DNA of 64,000 nt from Phymatolithon calcareum (GCA_977006965.1 OZ345373.1:992001-1056000), one strand, 5' to 3'; shown: positions 1-11,803, counted from the first letter of the stretch. Notes: generated from the sequence alone by a model not told the origin. A program made the numbers and translations.

Positions 1-1433
1 AAACAATGCCGAATATTATTTATTTTGATGACTCTTGTTAAGTGGCGAAATACATTTATTCGAAAACAGGAAAACTTGCATATTTCCGCAAAGCATTCGA
101 GAACACCTGACTCGTGGTTCCACCTATACACCAAAGATCTCATAAGACAGATGATAAGTTTTGTCAAGATTACTTCAAGGTAAGCAATTTTAAGGAATGC
201 CTACCCCTATCGGTGGCCATAGGTTCAATGGGACCGCTTGCGAAGAGCTCTTTGCTCACCTCGGAAAACGTATTTCAGTTGTCTGGACAATGAGAAAGTC
301 ATTCGCAGAAGTCTACTACAAAATTGTACATGAAGTGCACAACTTAAGTCTATCAGCAACTCGGGCTGGGACAGCGTTCAAAGTATTTGATTCCTATGGG
401 AACCGGCGAAAGCCGCAAACGAAAAAGACAGGTAATCTTAGATCTAGCCGCTTTCAATAAACATTTAGAGCACTGCCCATTCCAGCATTGTAGATTAAAG
501 ATTGACTTCAGTTTGATACACGCAATACCAGGTTCACCTGGCAGTCCTAGAAAATCCTAGAAATGTTTAGAAAATCCTGGAAAATCTTGAAATTCCACAA
601 ATTTTAAGCGTGTGCATGGAAATTCCAGGAATCCAGGCAGTCCATGGCAGTCCAGGACAGTCTGGTAGACAACTGAATTGTACTACGTATTACGCCAATA
701 ACAAAGCGATTGTGTTCGGCTTTCGAATCTGTGGAAGGATTATTGTACAAGAATGTCTTCGGAAAGTATGCAGAGCACCGACGCGGCCGAATGCGAGTCC
801 TGTGTCGAATAGAACGTCCAGAGATGAGAAGAAGACATCCAGCGTAAAGGTTCTCCCTTCGCCTGCTACAGCATAAGAAGCACCTCGAAGAGACAGAAGA
901 ATATTGTGGTAGAGAGGAGGACATAGTGGAAGCAACAAAGGATATGGAGTGTCTCAAGGAATTCGCCGACTTGAGAAAAGCTTTGCAAAGAGCGGAACAG
1001 AGAGCAGTATTGAAGAAGAGCGGAAGAAGAGAAATAATCGAACCATGGGCACAGGAAGAAAATAGAAGATCGGCGACGATTCCGTTTGAATCAACGAAAC
1101 TATCCGGGATCATCTGCTTAAGGGGCAGGACGACTGAGGCTGATTTTTAATACAGCGCCATTGCGGAGAAAATCGATACTGGATTAGTACTGTGGTACCA
1201 CAGTGGTAACTGAGCTGGTTCCGCTCCAACGCATTTTATCATCAGCGCAGGTGGGCCTTGATGTGGAAGATGAGTGCGAACGACTCACACATGCACTTGT
1301 TAGTAGAGAAATTCGAATTAAGGAGGCCATGAGTGACCAGACTACGATACATTAGAAAACGGTTCGGAAAGCAAGCCATGTTACTCCTAGGTGAGGCCTT
1401 GGGAGCTTTTATATAAATCATTACATACCCCGT
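1..1433. other. Left edge, no supported gene
   Basis: No gene is recognised here. Short ATG frames exist at 197-460 (+, 87 codons) and 926-1150 (+, 74 codons, rich in Lys, Glu and Arg), but neither resembles a family I know and neither has a paralogue elsewhere in the window. The DNA from about 760 to 1140 is purine-rich and could be a decayed coding stretch. A short piece near 1381-1430 resembles 44507-44556 of copy B, so the duplication may reach slightly further left than its clear start at 1434. Confidence 0.35.
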
Positions 1434-1871
1434 GCCATATTGGCACTGATCATACAAGCATTTAGCTCTTGATGGGTGAGGATTTCTGCACAAGCCAAGG
1501 ACGGGCAGATTCAGAGTTCTAACTTGTCAGCTCAGAATAGTATTGAGCGTGCTGAACTTCCAGAAAGCGGCCTTTTAATCATTATTTTCCTGTTCTGCTT
1601 CTCAACACTCTCTCATGCATCGTTTTCGTATACCTGGAAGTGTCTCCATCCAACGCTACATTACCTGCAAATCGTTCTCGTGCGCACAAATTGCATTCAA
1701 CCGATGACCAAAGCTGGCGACTATAGAAGCACTCGCGCTTCTGGAATTTAACAAAGAAACGTCTTTACTTCAAAGTACCGTACCCTTCAGGAAGCACTCC
1801 ATTGAGTAATTGGGACCCCTCACACAAGCAGCAGAACTAGAACTATATTGTCGCCAGTGCAACTTCGCTGC

Positions 1872-2218
1872 TCATCTCGACTTGTAGAGACATTCGCTGA
1901 GGCTCACAGCGTCGTTATACGAGATGCAGGTCCGGAAATTTAAGTAATCCGATTGCCAAGAAACAGTTTCCCTGCTGCAACGCTGCAGACTTTTTCTGTG
2001 TTTCGAGCAGAGCCTGTTGTTTGTACAAGCTTCTAGGAGGTACAGACCCCAAATACCAAGACAAAGTTTGTCTGGATAACATTCCAATGTGGTGTACCTG
2101 CTGCAAGAGTGGGTAGCCGTCGGTGCGAGTTGATAAAATTTGTCAAGGCAAGCAGCGTCATCAAAAACGACGATGGAAAAGAGTGAGACGATGAGCATGA
2201 CTTCTTGGTGAACTTCAT
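1872..2218 (-). pseudogene. Small secreted cysteine-rich protein, frame-damaged copy
   Basis: This is the paralogue of the intact gene at 38977-39324. The bodies align throughout, for example ACLDKFYQLAP and CYPDKLCL. The upstream ATG at 2218 opens with MKFTKK, as in the intact copy, but one base is missing right after it, so that frame runs into a different reading frame. An internal ATG at 2198 restores the body frame and leaves a hydrophobic start (MLIVSLFSIVVF) that could still work as a shortened signal peptide. The mature part keeps all eight cysteines of the intact copy and has a ninth. Role unknown. I call it a pseudogene, but translation from the second ATG cannot be excluded. Confidence 0.65.
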
Positions 2219-2965
2219 TGTGATTGTTTTGAATTCTAGGAACTTGTGTTTGATCGAGGATACCTCAGAATGTCGTGCTGATCCATGTTAACTATCCTGT
2301 CTGCGCGAGAAATATCTGGGGGAGACACAAATTTTCACTATGTGTACACGTGCTGCATGTGCAGTGTGCAAACGTCGCAAGCACTGCAACAATGTCACAA
2401 AAATTGCTGTGTTAAACTGAAGTTAGTATTACGCAGAAGTCTAGCAATAAATTCCAACAATTTACTACTTTTCTGCTTCCAATTCCTCACCCTCCCTCCA
2501 GGCAAAGAATACAGTATAATGAAGGTGACAATTCCTAGTTCCGTTGGCGTGACTTGTAAGCTGTTGTAGAACCGTTATCATACGCACTTGGCTGTGTGTG
2601 CACTGCAGCTATGCATCTGTTATTATTTGTAGATGGCGAATCCTGGAAGGTCCTATTGTACGCCCACGTGTTCGGTTGACTGCATGTTTCCTTTCTCAAG
2701 TCTCAGATCTTATTTCTATCCCGGCCAAGAGAGTGCATTCCGATTCAAATGCCACCGGATGTGGATCAAACGGCATCGGGCTCAGTTTCGAATATCGAAT
2801 TCTGTAGACCCATTCGGATATCAAGCTAACGGCACTTCCTCAGAACAGGATATTACTATATTGCCTACCATTTCCAGTAACCGGGAGCACCGTCTACCGG
2901 AAACATAGAATTTGAAGCGTTGCGTGGACACTAGCAATCAACGTAATGTGCAGTGTAACCCTGAT

Positions 2966-3051
2966 AGGGAAACCCACAAAGATCATCTGTGTGGGTTTCC
3001 CTGCCCTTCCTGTGGGCAAACTCCATGATGGAGTTTGCCCACAGGAAGGGC
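2966..3051. repeat. Two adjacent short hairpins
   Basis: The first hairpin has 13-bp perfect arms (2966-2978 and 2990-3002). The second, directly abutting, has 24-bp perfect arms (3003-3026 and 3028-3051) separated by one base. The matching stretch of copy B has no counterpart, so this is probably a small foldback insertion in copy A. Confidence 0.85.
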
Positions 3052-3558
3052 ACACATACACGGCCTACACGCCCAGATATAGATAATAAGGTATCAGTTA
3101 GATCAATTCATTGAAGGAAACGTTCGGCCCAACTTGGGTGGACGACGTTGATCCCGTGAATCGGCGGACACGATCTTCAGAGTCTACAAGTTGCCCTGCA
3201 AAGCCCTCGCTACCATATAATTTCTGTAAGCCGATGCTTCATCTATACGTCAGTAGCATAACAATCTACGTGATGATCAGGGGTACGATGGAGGCTGTTT
3301 TCAATCACATATTCGCGAGTAAAGCAGGCCTTTATATTTTGAAAGTCAATGTTTCTAAGGGCTTTTTCTTGCGGACAAAAGACGAAAATGTTTCTTGTCC
3401 TTTGTTCTTTTTGAATTTCCTCTTTATTTAGTGCAAGAGTGAAGCGCAAAGCAAACAGCCGCCTTGAAATGAAACTCGCATTCTTAATTTCAAGAGCGGG
3501 TAGGAGCAAAAAGCACTCTCCAAAAGGATCATTTATGAAAGAATTTTTAGATTTTGAT

Positions 3559-3611
3559 GCAAGTGTGGACGGCAACAGAGCAATAATTGTTTTGTTGCCG
3601 TGCACACTTGC
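3559..3611. repeat. Hairpin with 19-bp arms
   Basis: An inverted repeat with arms GCAAGTGTGGACGGCAACA and its reverse complement (18 of 19 positions match), with a 15-bp loop. It makes a misleading open frame on both strands between 3243 and 3716. No gene is supported in that interval. Confidence 0.7.
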
Positions 3612-3767
3612 TTTCTTTTCACATAGCGACGTCGAGGGGGCTCCAAGGGAATTGTGTACAATAGGGCTTATGATAGCTTTGCAACAATCGACAACCAGAG
3701 AGATATAAATTGTCAAAATTCAAGATTTTGCGTTTTTGATCCCCTCTGGCGATGTGCACACAACCTG

Positions 3768-3965
3768 ATAAAGAAGAAGAAGAAGTGGAGATTTTTATTA
3801 TAGTGTTACCAACGCATCTGCAGACGCTTGGGGCAACACTTCTGATGAGCCGCGAGGACTCAACTCAGAGCCCAGAGGCTCCATTTCGCATAAAAACGGC
3901 TATAGTCAGCAAAATTAGAAAACCTACCTCTGATCTCAACGGAGAGATCTCGAGGGGGAAAATCA
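3768..3965 (-). repeat. SINE-like dispersed repeat, copy 1
   Basis: It matches 44592-44772 over its length. Read on the minus strand it ends with an AATAAA-like signal and a (CTT)n tail, which lies at the left end on the plus strand as repeated GAA. No clear target duplication is visible around this copy. Family unknown. The second copy has a perfect 15-bp duplication, which shows that this unit moves by target-primed insertion. Confidence 0.6.
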
Positions 3966-3999
3966 TTTCACTTCAATGGCCACGCAGAGCATCGTATCG

Positions 4000-4200
4000 T
4001 GTCGAGGTCGTTTCCCGCGCCGAAGCAAGTTTACCGACGTCCCGGGTCCGCGTGCCGTGCCGATCTTCAGGACTTACTCTCGCTCGGCCTGCCCGCCGAT
4101 CCGCGCGGGGGGGTTACTGACGTCCCCAGTCTTGCGTGCGCCGGAGCGCGATGGGCGAGTTTACCGACGTCCCGGGTCGCACAACCTGATAAAGCTTCCT
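4000..4200. other. GC-rich patch with a repeated 20-bp motif
   Basis: A GC-rich island in otherwise AT-leaning DNA. The 20-mer GTTTACCGACGTCCCGGGTC occurs identically at 4029-4048 and 4159-4178, exactly 130 bp apart. A degenerate version lies between them near 4114 and an 18/20 match lies at 9213-9232. It could be part of a diverged minisatellite or a terminal region of the hAT element. Short ORFs across it are composition artefacts. Confidence 0.5.
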
Positions 4201-4939
4201 CTTCGCAAAAAATAACGCGAGCTGGGGTCGCCACACTTCAAGATCTTCGGATGCAAACAAGATAGAGCTCTTCGTCGGCCTTTTCTAATTCTAGGCAATT
4301 TCATATGTACAATTTTTCTTCCGTAACGGGAGAACAAAAATGAGGGCCCGTGTAAGTTCTTGCCGGAGGGCTGAAAAATGCCCTAGCAAGGCCACCTGAA
4401 CTCTGTGTCAATCTGTACGCCCACTTCAAGTGCCATATATCGATAAACGTGACGACTGTTCTAAATTGCTGTCGTGATCAGATATTGCCACGTACGCAAA
4501 ATGTAGAAATTATATTTTATTACGTCAATAATTTTCGCAAATTGTTACAAAGGGAGAAAGCCATGTTCCCGTCACGGTGTTACTCGCTGAGCACGCAAGC
4601 TCGTTGAAGTGTATGATGCAACATCATGAATCATGCACAAATTTGTGTAGAACTTGTAAATAAGTACTTTGTGAATGAATAATGATCATCTATGGCACGG
4701 GAAGGAAAACGTTATATAAAATCATTGGAGTGAGAGCAAAGTTTGATAATAAGAGGAGGAATCACGGTGCCGTTTAACCTCGAGTTGGGTAGCTGGCCAG
4801 CTCTTCAGAAACAAATCATCCTTGTTTCAGTTCGATCATCAGCGAAGAGACTCAGATAACGAACACGCTGTGAGAAATATACTCGACATTATTAGAAAAG
4901 TTGCAAAAAGCGCCAGCAGATACTTCCGTAACAATGTGA

Positions 4940-5224
4940 ATCTCAATCTTACAGCTGCAGGAATTTTCAAGGAGTACAAATACCAGACGTATCGCACAAG
5001 CCACGGGTTCAGCGCCCAGCTTCACCGATCTTCCACTGACTTTCACTTGCACCACACACATCAACGGTCAAGAAAAGGACTGGGTCAAAGCGTTTGATCC
5101 CTGGGGACCTTCGCACCACTTCGTCTTGAGTGCGGAACCCGAACTGCAGAAGCCTTGGTCCTTCTTTACCTCATCGCGCTACCAGTTGTTTCTCATCACT
5201 GAATCGATTCTTCAGGACTCATAG
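4940..5224 (+). other. Open frame without a start, possible decayed gene or exon
   Basis: An open frame of about 94 codons lies just upstream of the PAN-domain gene. It follows a TGA at 4937-4939 and ends at TAG 5222-5224. Residue composition is protein-like (for example DWVKAFDPWGPSHHF), but no ATG opens it. A second open frame overlaps at 4822-5097, so a frame switch or a spliced upstream exon is possible. I do not recognise a family. Confidence 0.25.
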
Positions 5225-5255
5225 AACAGCACCATCACCCGCTTAGTCCCACAGA

Positions 5256-6308
5256 ATGGCATATAACTGTTCCATCACAGATATTTGTTCTTTGCACAAG
5301 CTTTTAATGGTTTTCATGTTGCTCTCTGTCGCATTTCCTGCTCCTACCGAAGCCATAGTCTGGCAAACATCGAGTGACGCTTATTGGGCTCTGAGTTGCG
5401 ATTTCGTCGGGAAAGATATAGGATCCGAAGTTGTTTCAGGGCAGCTTTGCTCGAGTGCCTGCTCGAGGACAAGCGGATGCACGCATTTCGCATGGACATT
5501 GTACAATGGTGGAACATGTTGGTACAAAAGCGACAGGAAGGTAGACAAGTCTCAGGCAATATCAAATACCGCGCCTAGTTCTGCATGTGGAATTCTTCGC
5601 TCGACCACGAAACCGGTCCCGAAGCCCGCCCCGAAACCTGCCCCGAAACCTGATATCGTCTCGGAAGCCAAACCCTACTCCCCTATTTTTCTCTATGACG
5701 GCAGTGCTGGATCGTACTGCTTTCCAGACGACAAGAGGAACAAACAGCGCAACGGCCAATGCCAACCCTTTTCCAACACGGCACCCGTATTCGTCGTGAA
5801 GAAGCCTTGCGGAAAGTATAACGTCTTCCAGTTCAACCTGTGGTACGGTTGGCAGAAAAAGTGCTCATATTTGGGCATTGGAGTTGGCGGTAGCCATGAC
5901 AACGATAACGAGTATGTTCAAGTATGGACTAGAAAGAACGACGGGCATGTGGAGTGGGTGCGATACAATCAACATAATGGTTGGTATTTCCGTGAGGTCG
6001 GGAAAGGCGCTGAAATTCGAGATGGTCGTCCTGTTATTTACATTGGGAAAGTGGCCCATGGAGCCTATCATCGTCGTTGCACCGGAAACCCTTTTCGCAG
6101 TGGTACACGTAAGTGCCTTGGGGGTTGCGCATACTGGGATGACTATCGGAATCCGAACGGTGACTATACTCTCGACAGCGGTACGCTTGTTGAAGATCCG
6201 TCTCCCAGAGATATCCAATGTGATGCTGGGTTGAACAACATGTGTACACCAGGACATAGCAGCCGGCGCTCTGTAGCGAGCAGTGCGTGCTATGGGGTTA
6301 GCAATTAG
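5256..6308 (+). CDS. Secreted PAN/Apple-domain protein with a Vps62/DUF946-like C-terminal domain
   Basis: The 350-residue product starts at an ATG and has a hydrophobic N-terminus (about residues 15-33) ending in an Ala-rich cleavage region, so it is probably secreted. Residues 36-112 form a PAN/Apple-type module with the motif CTHFAWTLYNGGTCWYK, known from fungal and protist proteins that bind carbohydrate or protein. A Pro-Lys linker (KPAPKPAPKP) follows at about 118-132. The remaining ~200 residues carry HVEWVRYNQHNGWY, VIYIGKVAHGAYH and GGCAYWDDYR, which resemble the Vps62/DUF946-like fold. The domain names come from family memory and the function is inferred only as extracellular. The gene is intact and intron-free, and has no counterpart in duplicate copy B. 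Confidence 0.75.
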   Translation: MAYNCSITDICSLHKLLMVFMLLSVAFPAPTEAIVWQTSSDAYWALSCDFVGKDIGSEVVSGQLCSSACSRTSGCTHFAWTLYNGGTCWYKSDRKVDKSQAISNTAPSSACGILRSTTKPVPKPAPKPAPKPDIVSEAKPYSPIFLYDGSAGSYCFPDDKRNKQRNGQCQPFSNTAPVFVVKKPCGKYNVFQFNLWYGWQKKCSYLGIGVGGSHDNDNEYVQVWTRKNDGHVEWVRYNQHNGWYFREVGKGAEIRDGRPVIYIGKVAHGAYHRRCTGNPFRSGTRKCLGGCAYWDDYRNPNGDYTLDSGTLVEDPSPRDIQCDAGLNNMCTPGHSSRRSVASSACYGVSN

Positions 6309-7196
6309 GGGACATGTTCCACTCCGAATGTCACTCCATAGCTTGGTGTTGATTGGAAGATAGTTGTAAGTTGCGCCTGCAAAACAGAGAATCGCATAAA
6401 GACTTTACAAGTCAAGTTCTGGACATTGCCTCTTCAGTGATCTATGCTAATACTGAAAACATATTTTCTTTTACTGGTGTCTTAAGCCGTTGCATGTAGG
6501 GAAGCTCCCATGTTACGCATTAGACTAAGCGCACGAATAGACGAAACGCAGCTAAACGCACTACCCGTAACGAATTCTAAATCTATTCTATAATTGCCTT
6601 AGTTCACAAGAAACTTAAACGAGAGCGCCCATCCTTTCCAACCCTCGTGCGCAACGCGATATGGCACAAAGAAGAAAGTCTATTGCAGTCGTATATTACA
6701 TATGAAGCTTAGACTCTCGGAATGAGTCCTATCTCCGCTCTGAAATCTGCGCATAAGCCCTGTATCGAAAACAAATTGGTATTCCCTGCGATCGCAGATG
6801 GGAAGGTGGGTGGGTTGAAAGGAAAGCCCTGAGGAAGAAAGAGTTGACGGCTCGCAGACGAAGGGGTCTCCTATACTGCTTGGACGTCGTCGCGCAAAGC
6901 GGAGCCAACCCAGACGTATGGCCAGGTATCGGAACAATGCCATTGCAAGCGATTGAATAAAAAGATACAATACCCAATGCGGAGGGCGTCTCACAGGGCG
7001 ATGCAATGCGAATTCCAATACTGGTATTTGTAGAAAATCCTAATTGCAATGATCTCGGGCGATAAATATCGTTTATTGGTCATGTAAAGCATAAAACACT
7101 ACAACAGAAACAGCCACACATTCACGGCACTACAAAGCCCAACTACAAGACACAAAGCACTTCCATTAGACACTATACGACATTTCTACGTTAATT
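6309..7196. other. Non-coding interval
   Basis: This holds the 3' flank of the PAN gene and the flank of the hAT remnant. Overlapping open frames on the minus strand at 6680-7049 are short and carry no recognisable domain. I see no repeat shared with the rest of the window. Confidence 0.4.
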
Positions 7197-8700
7197 TCAT
7201 GGTCTGTCATGCGCGCTTTCGCATTTTCCGAACGATTCCCGGTGATAGCTTGCATACCAGCTCAAGAACACTAGCGCTTCGAACAGTTGAGAAGTCATCC
7301 TCCGTCTGTTCTCAGTTAGAACGTATTTCGCATTACTCCAGATGCGCTCTACCTCTGCAACCGAACCCATGACAAAATCACAGTTGACATAGTCTTCCTC
7401 CCGTCCTCCCGTTTTACGGCGCTTAGCAAGACTCTGTACCATGGACGGGGTCTCCGTCGAAATGTCTTCTTCTACACGAGTAACAATTTCGTTAATCGAC
7501 TTAGCTTTCAGAGTTGACACTGCGTCCCTTTCTTCTTCGGAAAGATCATTGGAGCGACCTCGTTGAATCTTCAACACGCCAGACTCGAACAGCGGATCAG
7601 GCACCATCGCCGCTGCACTCGGTGCTATGCAGTGCGTCCCGAGTTTGCGATGGTAAAGGACAGAGCGCCTGTTGCTTTTCTCAGCGGCAACTGTTTCTAT
7701 GAGGACATCCAAGTCTTGGCGACATGACGACAATGTGTGACCGCAAATTTGCAAGGATTTCGTTACAACATCAATTTCGGACAGCATCTTGTTATACCGC
7801 TTGACCTTACCTTCGAAGCAAATGGAAGTGTCGACACATAGGTTGCCATCACCGCTCTTGCTTACTGCGGAAAGTTCGTCGCGAATTTGCAAAAATCTGC
7901 GCAACGTTTTCACTTTCCCAGACCATCGCGTCTTGTTGTGCATTATCGGCCTTAGTTCTGTCAAGTTTCGAAGGATCACTGCATTCTTGAGTTGTGTGGC
8001 TGATCTCATAGTACCGTGCACTGATTCTACAGTGTTATAGAAATCAGTATGTCTATCCAACATGCGGTTCACTTCCAAATTCAGCTTGTTGCTGTTACAT
8101 CCAACATGAGGTTTCCCACTCATCTGCGCTAGCCTCCGATTCGTACTCGTGGCGTGTGTTGCACTGTTAAACCGGAGTTCAAACGAGCAGTAGAACTAGT
8201 AGAGCAATACGAAGCAATCGCTGCGACATAGTGCACACTGCCGCAGGACCATCCGCTGTGCAAAATAGCTCCAATCGTTCCCTTCATCTCACATGCAATG
8301 CGATTTTCGACGAGCTTAACTAGCTCAAAGATGATTCCAATCACAGTCTTGCAGCACAAAGCAATCGAAAACGAGAGAACTTCCGAACTTCGGCGTCGTC
8401 AGCATAATAAAGAGGTAGACTTTTCATGATGATCATACGAAGATACGCGTAGACCGTTTTTTCGTACTCGGAAAGCGATCGAGATGCAAAATGGGATTTG
8501 ATGGTTCCGCCCTTCTCTTGTGTCGTCGATAGTGCTTCTTGGTACATTCGATTGAGCGTTATTTCCTGCTTCTCGGAGGTATGACCTTTAGAATAACAAC
8601 GCTTGAGATGCCCGTACGGGTTGTTGAATCCCGTCTTGTCGATAAACGAAACGACAGATTGCGCGCAGGAAGGTTTGGGGCATCGGTACTGCACGTACAC
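7197..8700 (-). pseudogene. hAT-family transposase, broken
   Basis: Three collinear pieces read on the minus strand. 8341-8700 carries a BED-like zinc-finger region (CPKPSCAQ, then GHLKRC). 8129-8359 is frameshifted, carrying ENRIACEMKGTIGAI and HSGWSCGSVHYVA. 7197-8123 carries the middle and the C-terminal hAT dimerisation region (VERIWSNAKYVLTENRRRM and FEALVFLSWYA). Together they correspond to most of a hAT transposase, which cuts and pastes DNA with 8-bp target duplications. A frameshift joins the first two pieces and a stop plus frame change separates the second from the third. I could not define the terminal inverted repeats. The element lies in the part of copy A that copy B lacks. Confidence 0.7.
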
Positions 8701-9586
8701 TTTCTAGACTTGTCGGCCGGTAGAGATGTCGGTGATTTTGCGCTTTTCCTTGCCGACGGAAGACATGAGAGCGAGTAAAACTTCCTCCGGGGATAATTGT
8801 TGCATGGTAGAACGTTATTAGATGGATGGGAGAGCAGACACAAGATTTGAGAATCTCAACACGAAAGGCTTTGCTTCGCAGACACTGTCGGTGGCCGGGG
8901 GTGGCGCTGCCGTCCGTAAAAGATCGTGCCCGCCCCATTCCGCATGTTTTCGTACCGCATATTCCAGCGTCGTATGTATGCAGCGACACGCCGCCGCCCA
9001 AGAAATTCAATCTGCGCGGGAGAAGGATACCAAAGTTCGATGAGGCCACCAACAAGATATCCCATGACAGGCTGAACAGATTGGTAGTTACGCAAAATGA
9101 ACGCCATTTGTTTCTCCACCGGAGCGCTATATGAGAGTTTACCGAGACCCACGCTGTGGGCGGGAGAGAACACTCACGTCGAAACTTGTCTGCGCCGCAG
9201 CGCAATGGACAAGTTTACGGACTTCCCGGGTCTGCGTACCACGCCCCAGACTCAGGCAGGACAGGACAGCACAACATACGGGGGATGGATTGCTGTCCCC
9301 TGCACTATAGGACCTGTGCCGATCTCATGTCATATATATGTTGTGGTTTGAGGAGTCCGAAATTTCAAAATATATTTCATGTATGAAACAAAGCTGCGTG
9401 TAGTCTTTCTGTAACGATTGGCGCGTTGCCAAAAATCGAAGCCATTTCTGAAAAAATGGTATCGAATTTTGGCGAAATCGATCCCTGGGATTGCGTTGGC
9501 GTCGCCGGTGGAGAAATTTTTCTGACGCCAACGTCATTTTCTTGCGTAATTTGGCGCTAGCGTCAACCGGTGGAGATGCTCTCATC
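8701..9586. other. Non-coding flank of the hAT remnant
   Basis: Overlapping short frames occur on both strands with no recognisable domain. The only notable item is 9213-9232, an 18/20 match to the 20-mer repeated at 4029 and 4159. The interval ends where homology to copy B resumes at 9587. Confidence 0.35.
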
Positions 9587-9913
9587 TTTTTGTATGCTGC
9601 AACGAGCCTAAGAACACGAAAGAAGTGACAGAATCGTTCATCTCTCTGTTGAATTCAAGTTCAATGGAAAAATATTTTGCTTTATAGTAATTGGCACTCT
9701 GATTCATGAGCTCTGAAGACCGACACGCGAATATCGCGGGGCAAAACATTTTAGTTCACTTTTTTCTCTATCTACAGGTCGGTGCATCAATAAATATGTA
9801 TTTTACGTCCCGAGATTAAGGCATACTCAATTTTACATGAAAGTAATTTCCTTCAAATAGAACGAGATACAGTACAGCAATTGGTGATGATCATCTACGA
9901 ACCAACTACAATG

Positions 9914-10181
9914 TCTAGCAAACTCACGCCTTAGGTCAGTTTATTGTGGATTGAAGTGAAAACTCTTGCCACTTCCGATGAGGAGGCTGGTCTAGGTCGG
10001 TATTTATTGTTGTTTGGCGAAAGTTCATGTAATCGTGTGGTTCACCTTAACCTAGTTACATGTTACTAAAAAAGGCAAGCGTTGGTTATGACTTAAAAGA
10101 ATGCTACCTACTACGTGCCCTGCTCATAGGACACGTATTCCGAGGTGCCTATTATGGTAATAGGCAACAAAATCGTCTACA
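9914..10181 (-). repeat. LTR of gypsy 1 (3' LTR in element orientation)
   Basis: It pairs with 14852-15115 over its full length and ends in CTACA. The outermost dinucleotide reads TC instead of the TG seen in the partner LTR, a point change. The LTRs differ at many sites, which implies an old insertion. Confidence 0.88.
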
Positions 10182-10456
10182 GCGCCCGAGAAAAATCTCG
10201 AAACGAGAGATTTGTCTGAAATGGACGAAAGGGTTTCAACGGATATCTTCTTCTTCCTCGAGGTTGTGAGAAAATCCCTGGGCATATTCGGAGCATCTTC
10301 ATGAAGTATTTCAAGATTTTGCCAAGTGTAGTCCTCTGGATCTGGAAGACTGAGCCACTGAACTTGTACGAATATCTGCCCGTCCTTACGGCGAATATCA
10401 CGTAGTCGCTGTATAACCTCATGGCGAGTCTCTAGGTGTTCAGCTTGCTGTTTCAA
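10182..10456 (-). pseudogene. Chromodomain at the end of gypsy 1 pol
   Basis: The segment reads IFVQVQWLSLPDPEDYTWQN followed by LEILHEDAP, the aromatic pattern of a chromodomain. In chromoviruses this domain steers integration towards particular chromatin. A related sequence ends gypsy 2. It lies next to the 3' LTR. Confidence 0.7.
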
Positions 10457-10561
10457 TTTTTCACTCGGTTCTCCAGAATGTTCTTCGCGACAGAGAAGAA
10501 TACGAGAAGCACTTGAACGGCATCGTTCCCATCAAATTTCGAAACCTCATATACGAGATCA

Positions 10562-11803
10562 TTAATGACATGCGTGATTCGTCGAGGTTGCAATCTTATG
10601 TGCTTTGCTGTCAGCACGCCTTAGTAGAACAAAGTCTCCGACGGTAAAATTCGGTGCCACTATAGAAGTTTTCCGATTATGAATTTCAATTTGACGCAGT
10701 CTGTTTTTAGAGACACTGGTTGCCACTTCTTTGTGCATATCGGGGAGAACAGCATGAACGTTCTCAATATTGGTGACGTGCATGGCCTGAGCTGCCTTAA
10801 GAGAGATTGGGGCCTCAGTATTCTGCACTTCAAAAGTAAAAATACTTCTTTTCGGAGGGAGCCCAGTCATTACTTTCAGTTGTGTACGAGTAGTACCATT
10901 CTTGTTCTTTCCAAGTCTGGTAACAGACGATTATGCGTTGAATGAGAGGTACTATAATCTCCCAATAATGCGGTCCGAGCTGAAACTCGGAAAGTAGGGC
11001 CGCGCGTCTGATCTCTCGCATGACACGCTGAACCGTACTATTAGCCTAAGGAGAGTATGCCACCACGAAGTGGTGATTGATCTTGAGCTGTGTTGATAGC
11101 TCCTTCATAACATTGTTCTTAAAATGGGATCCTTGATCGGCTACCCAGAAATCCATGATTATGAATGTGCTTATCCATTTCCTAATGGAATCGGTAACCA
11201 CTGATGGTTCGCAGCTTGCACACGGCTCCAAAAATACATATCCCGAAATGTCATCCTTCAGTACGAGAAGGTATTTGTTTCCGCCTGAACCTGTTCCCAT
11301 ATAAATGAAATCAAAATGCAATATTTCGACTTGATGCATTCATAGTTGTTGCATGAGAGCAAGGGACCTTGTCACCAGCCATCGATTCTAAGCAGTGAAT
11401 ACAGCACGTGACTAATTCTCGACAGTCGTCATTCATTGATATACAGAAGTAGTTTTCTCGGAGCATGACCAGTGCGGCATCGGCTCCACGGTGGCCTTTC
11501 GAGCCTGCAAGTGCAATGACGAGAAGCCTGTACTGGAGGTTGTGATCATTTGTCGGTATCCATATTTTTCCGTTTCGAATCGCCATACCGTTTTCATTTT
11601 TTAGCATCTCTCGTTTCTTCAGACTTCTTTTGTACTTCCCGAATTTCTCTTAGGTTTGGCCAGATGAATTCATCATCCGTTGGGGAGGAGACAATGTCCG
11701 TATTATTTAGCAAGGCAGTGATTCGCCGTGCAACTCGGTGTCCCCGATATCCCCGCATCCATCGAGTCATTATGTCTGCCATAATGTTGCAATCCCCATT
11801 CAC
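10562..11803 (-). pseudogene. Integrase of gypsy 1
   Basis: 11594-11803 is the RNase H end and linker (DIMTRWMRGYRGHR). 11311-11607 carries the zinc-binding HHCC-like region (GHRGADAALVML, then CCIHCLES). 11046-11339 is the catalytic core with LHFDFIYMGTGSGGNKY and VADQGSHFKN. 10562-10870 is the C-terminal module with FTVGDFVLLRRAD. Stops and frame changes separate the parts. Confidence 0.75.

Noticed and set aside
3243-3716. A 157-codon minus-strand gene
   Set aside because: It contains a long hairpin (3559-3611), has open frames on the opposite strand too, and part of it lies in non-coding sequence shared with copy B, where no equivalent frame exists.
9560-9586. The right terminal inverted repeat of the hAT element
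   Set aside because: I found no matching inverted sequence left of 7197 and no 8-bp duplication, so the element ends remain undefined.
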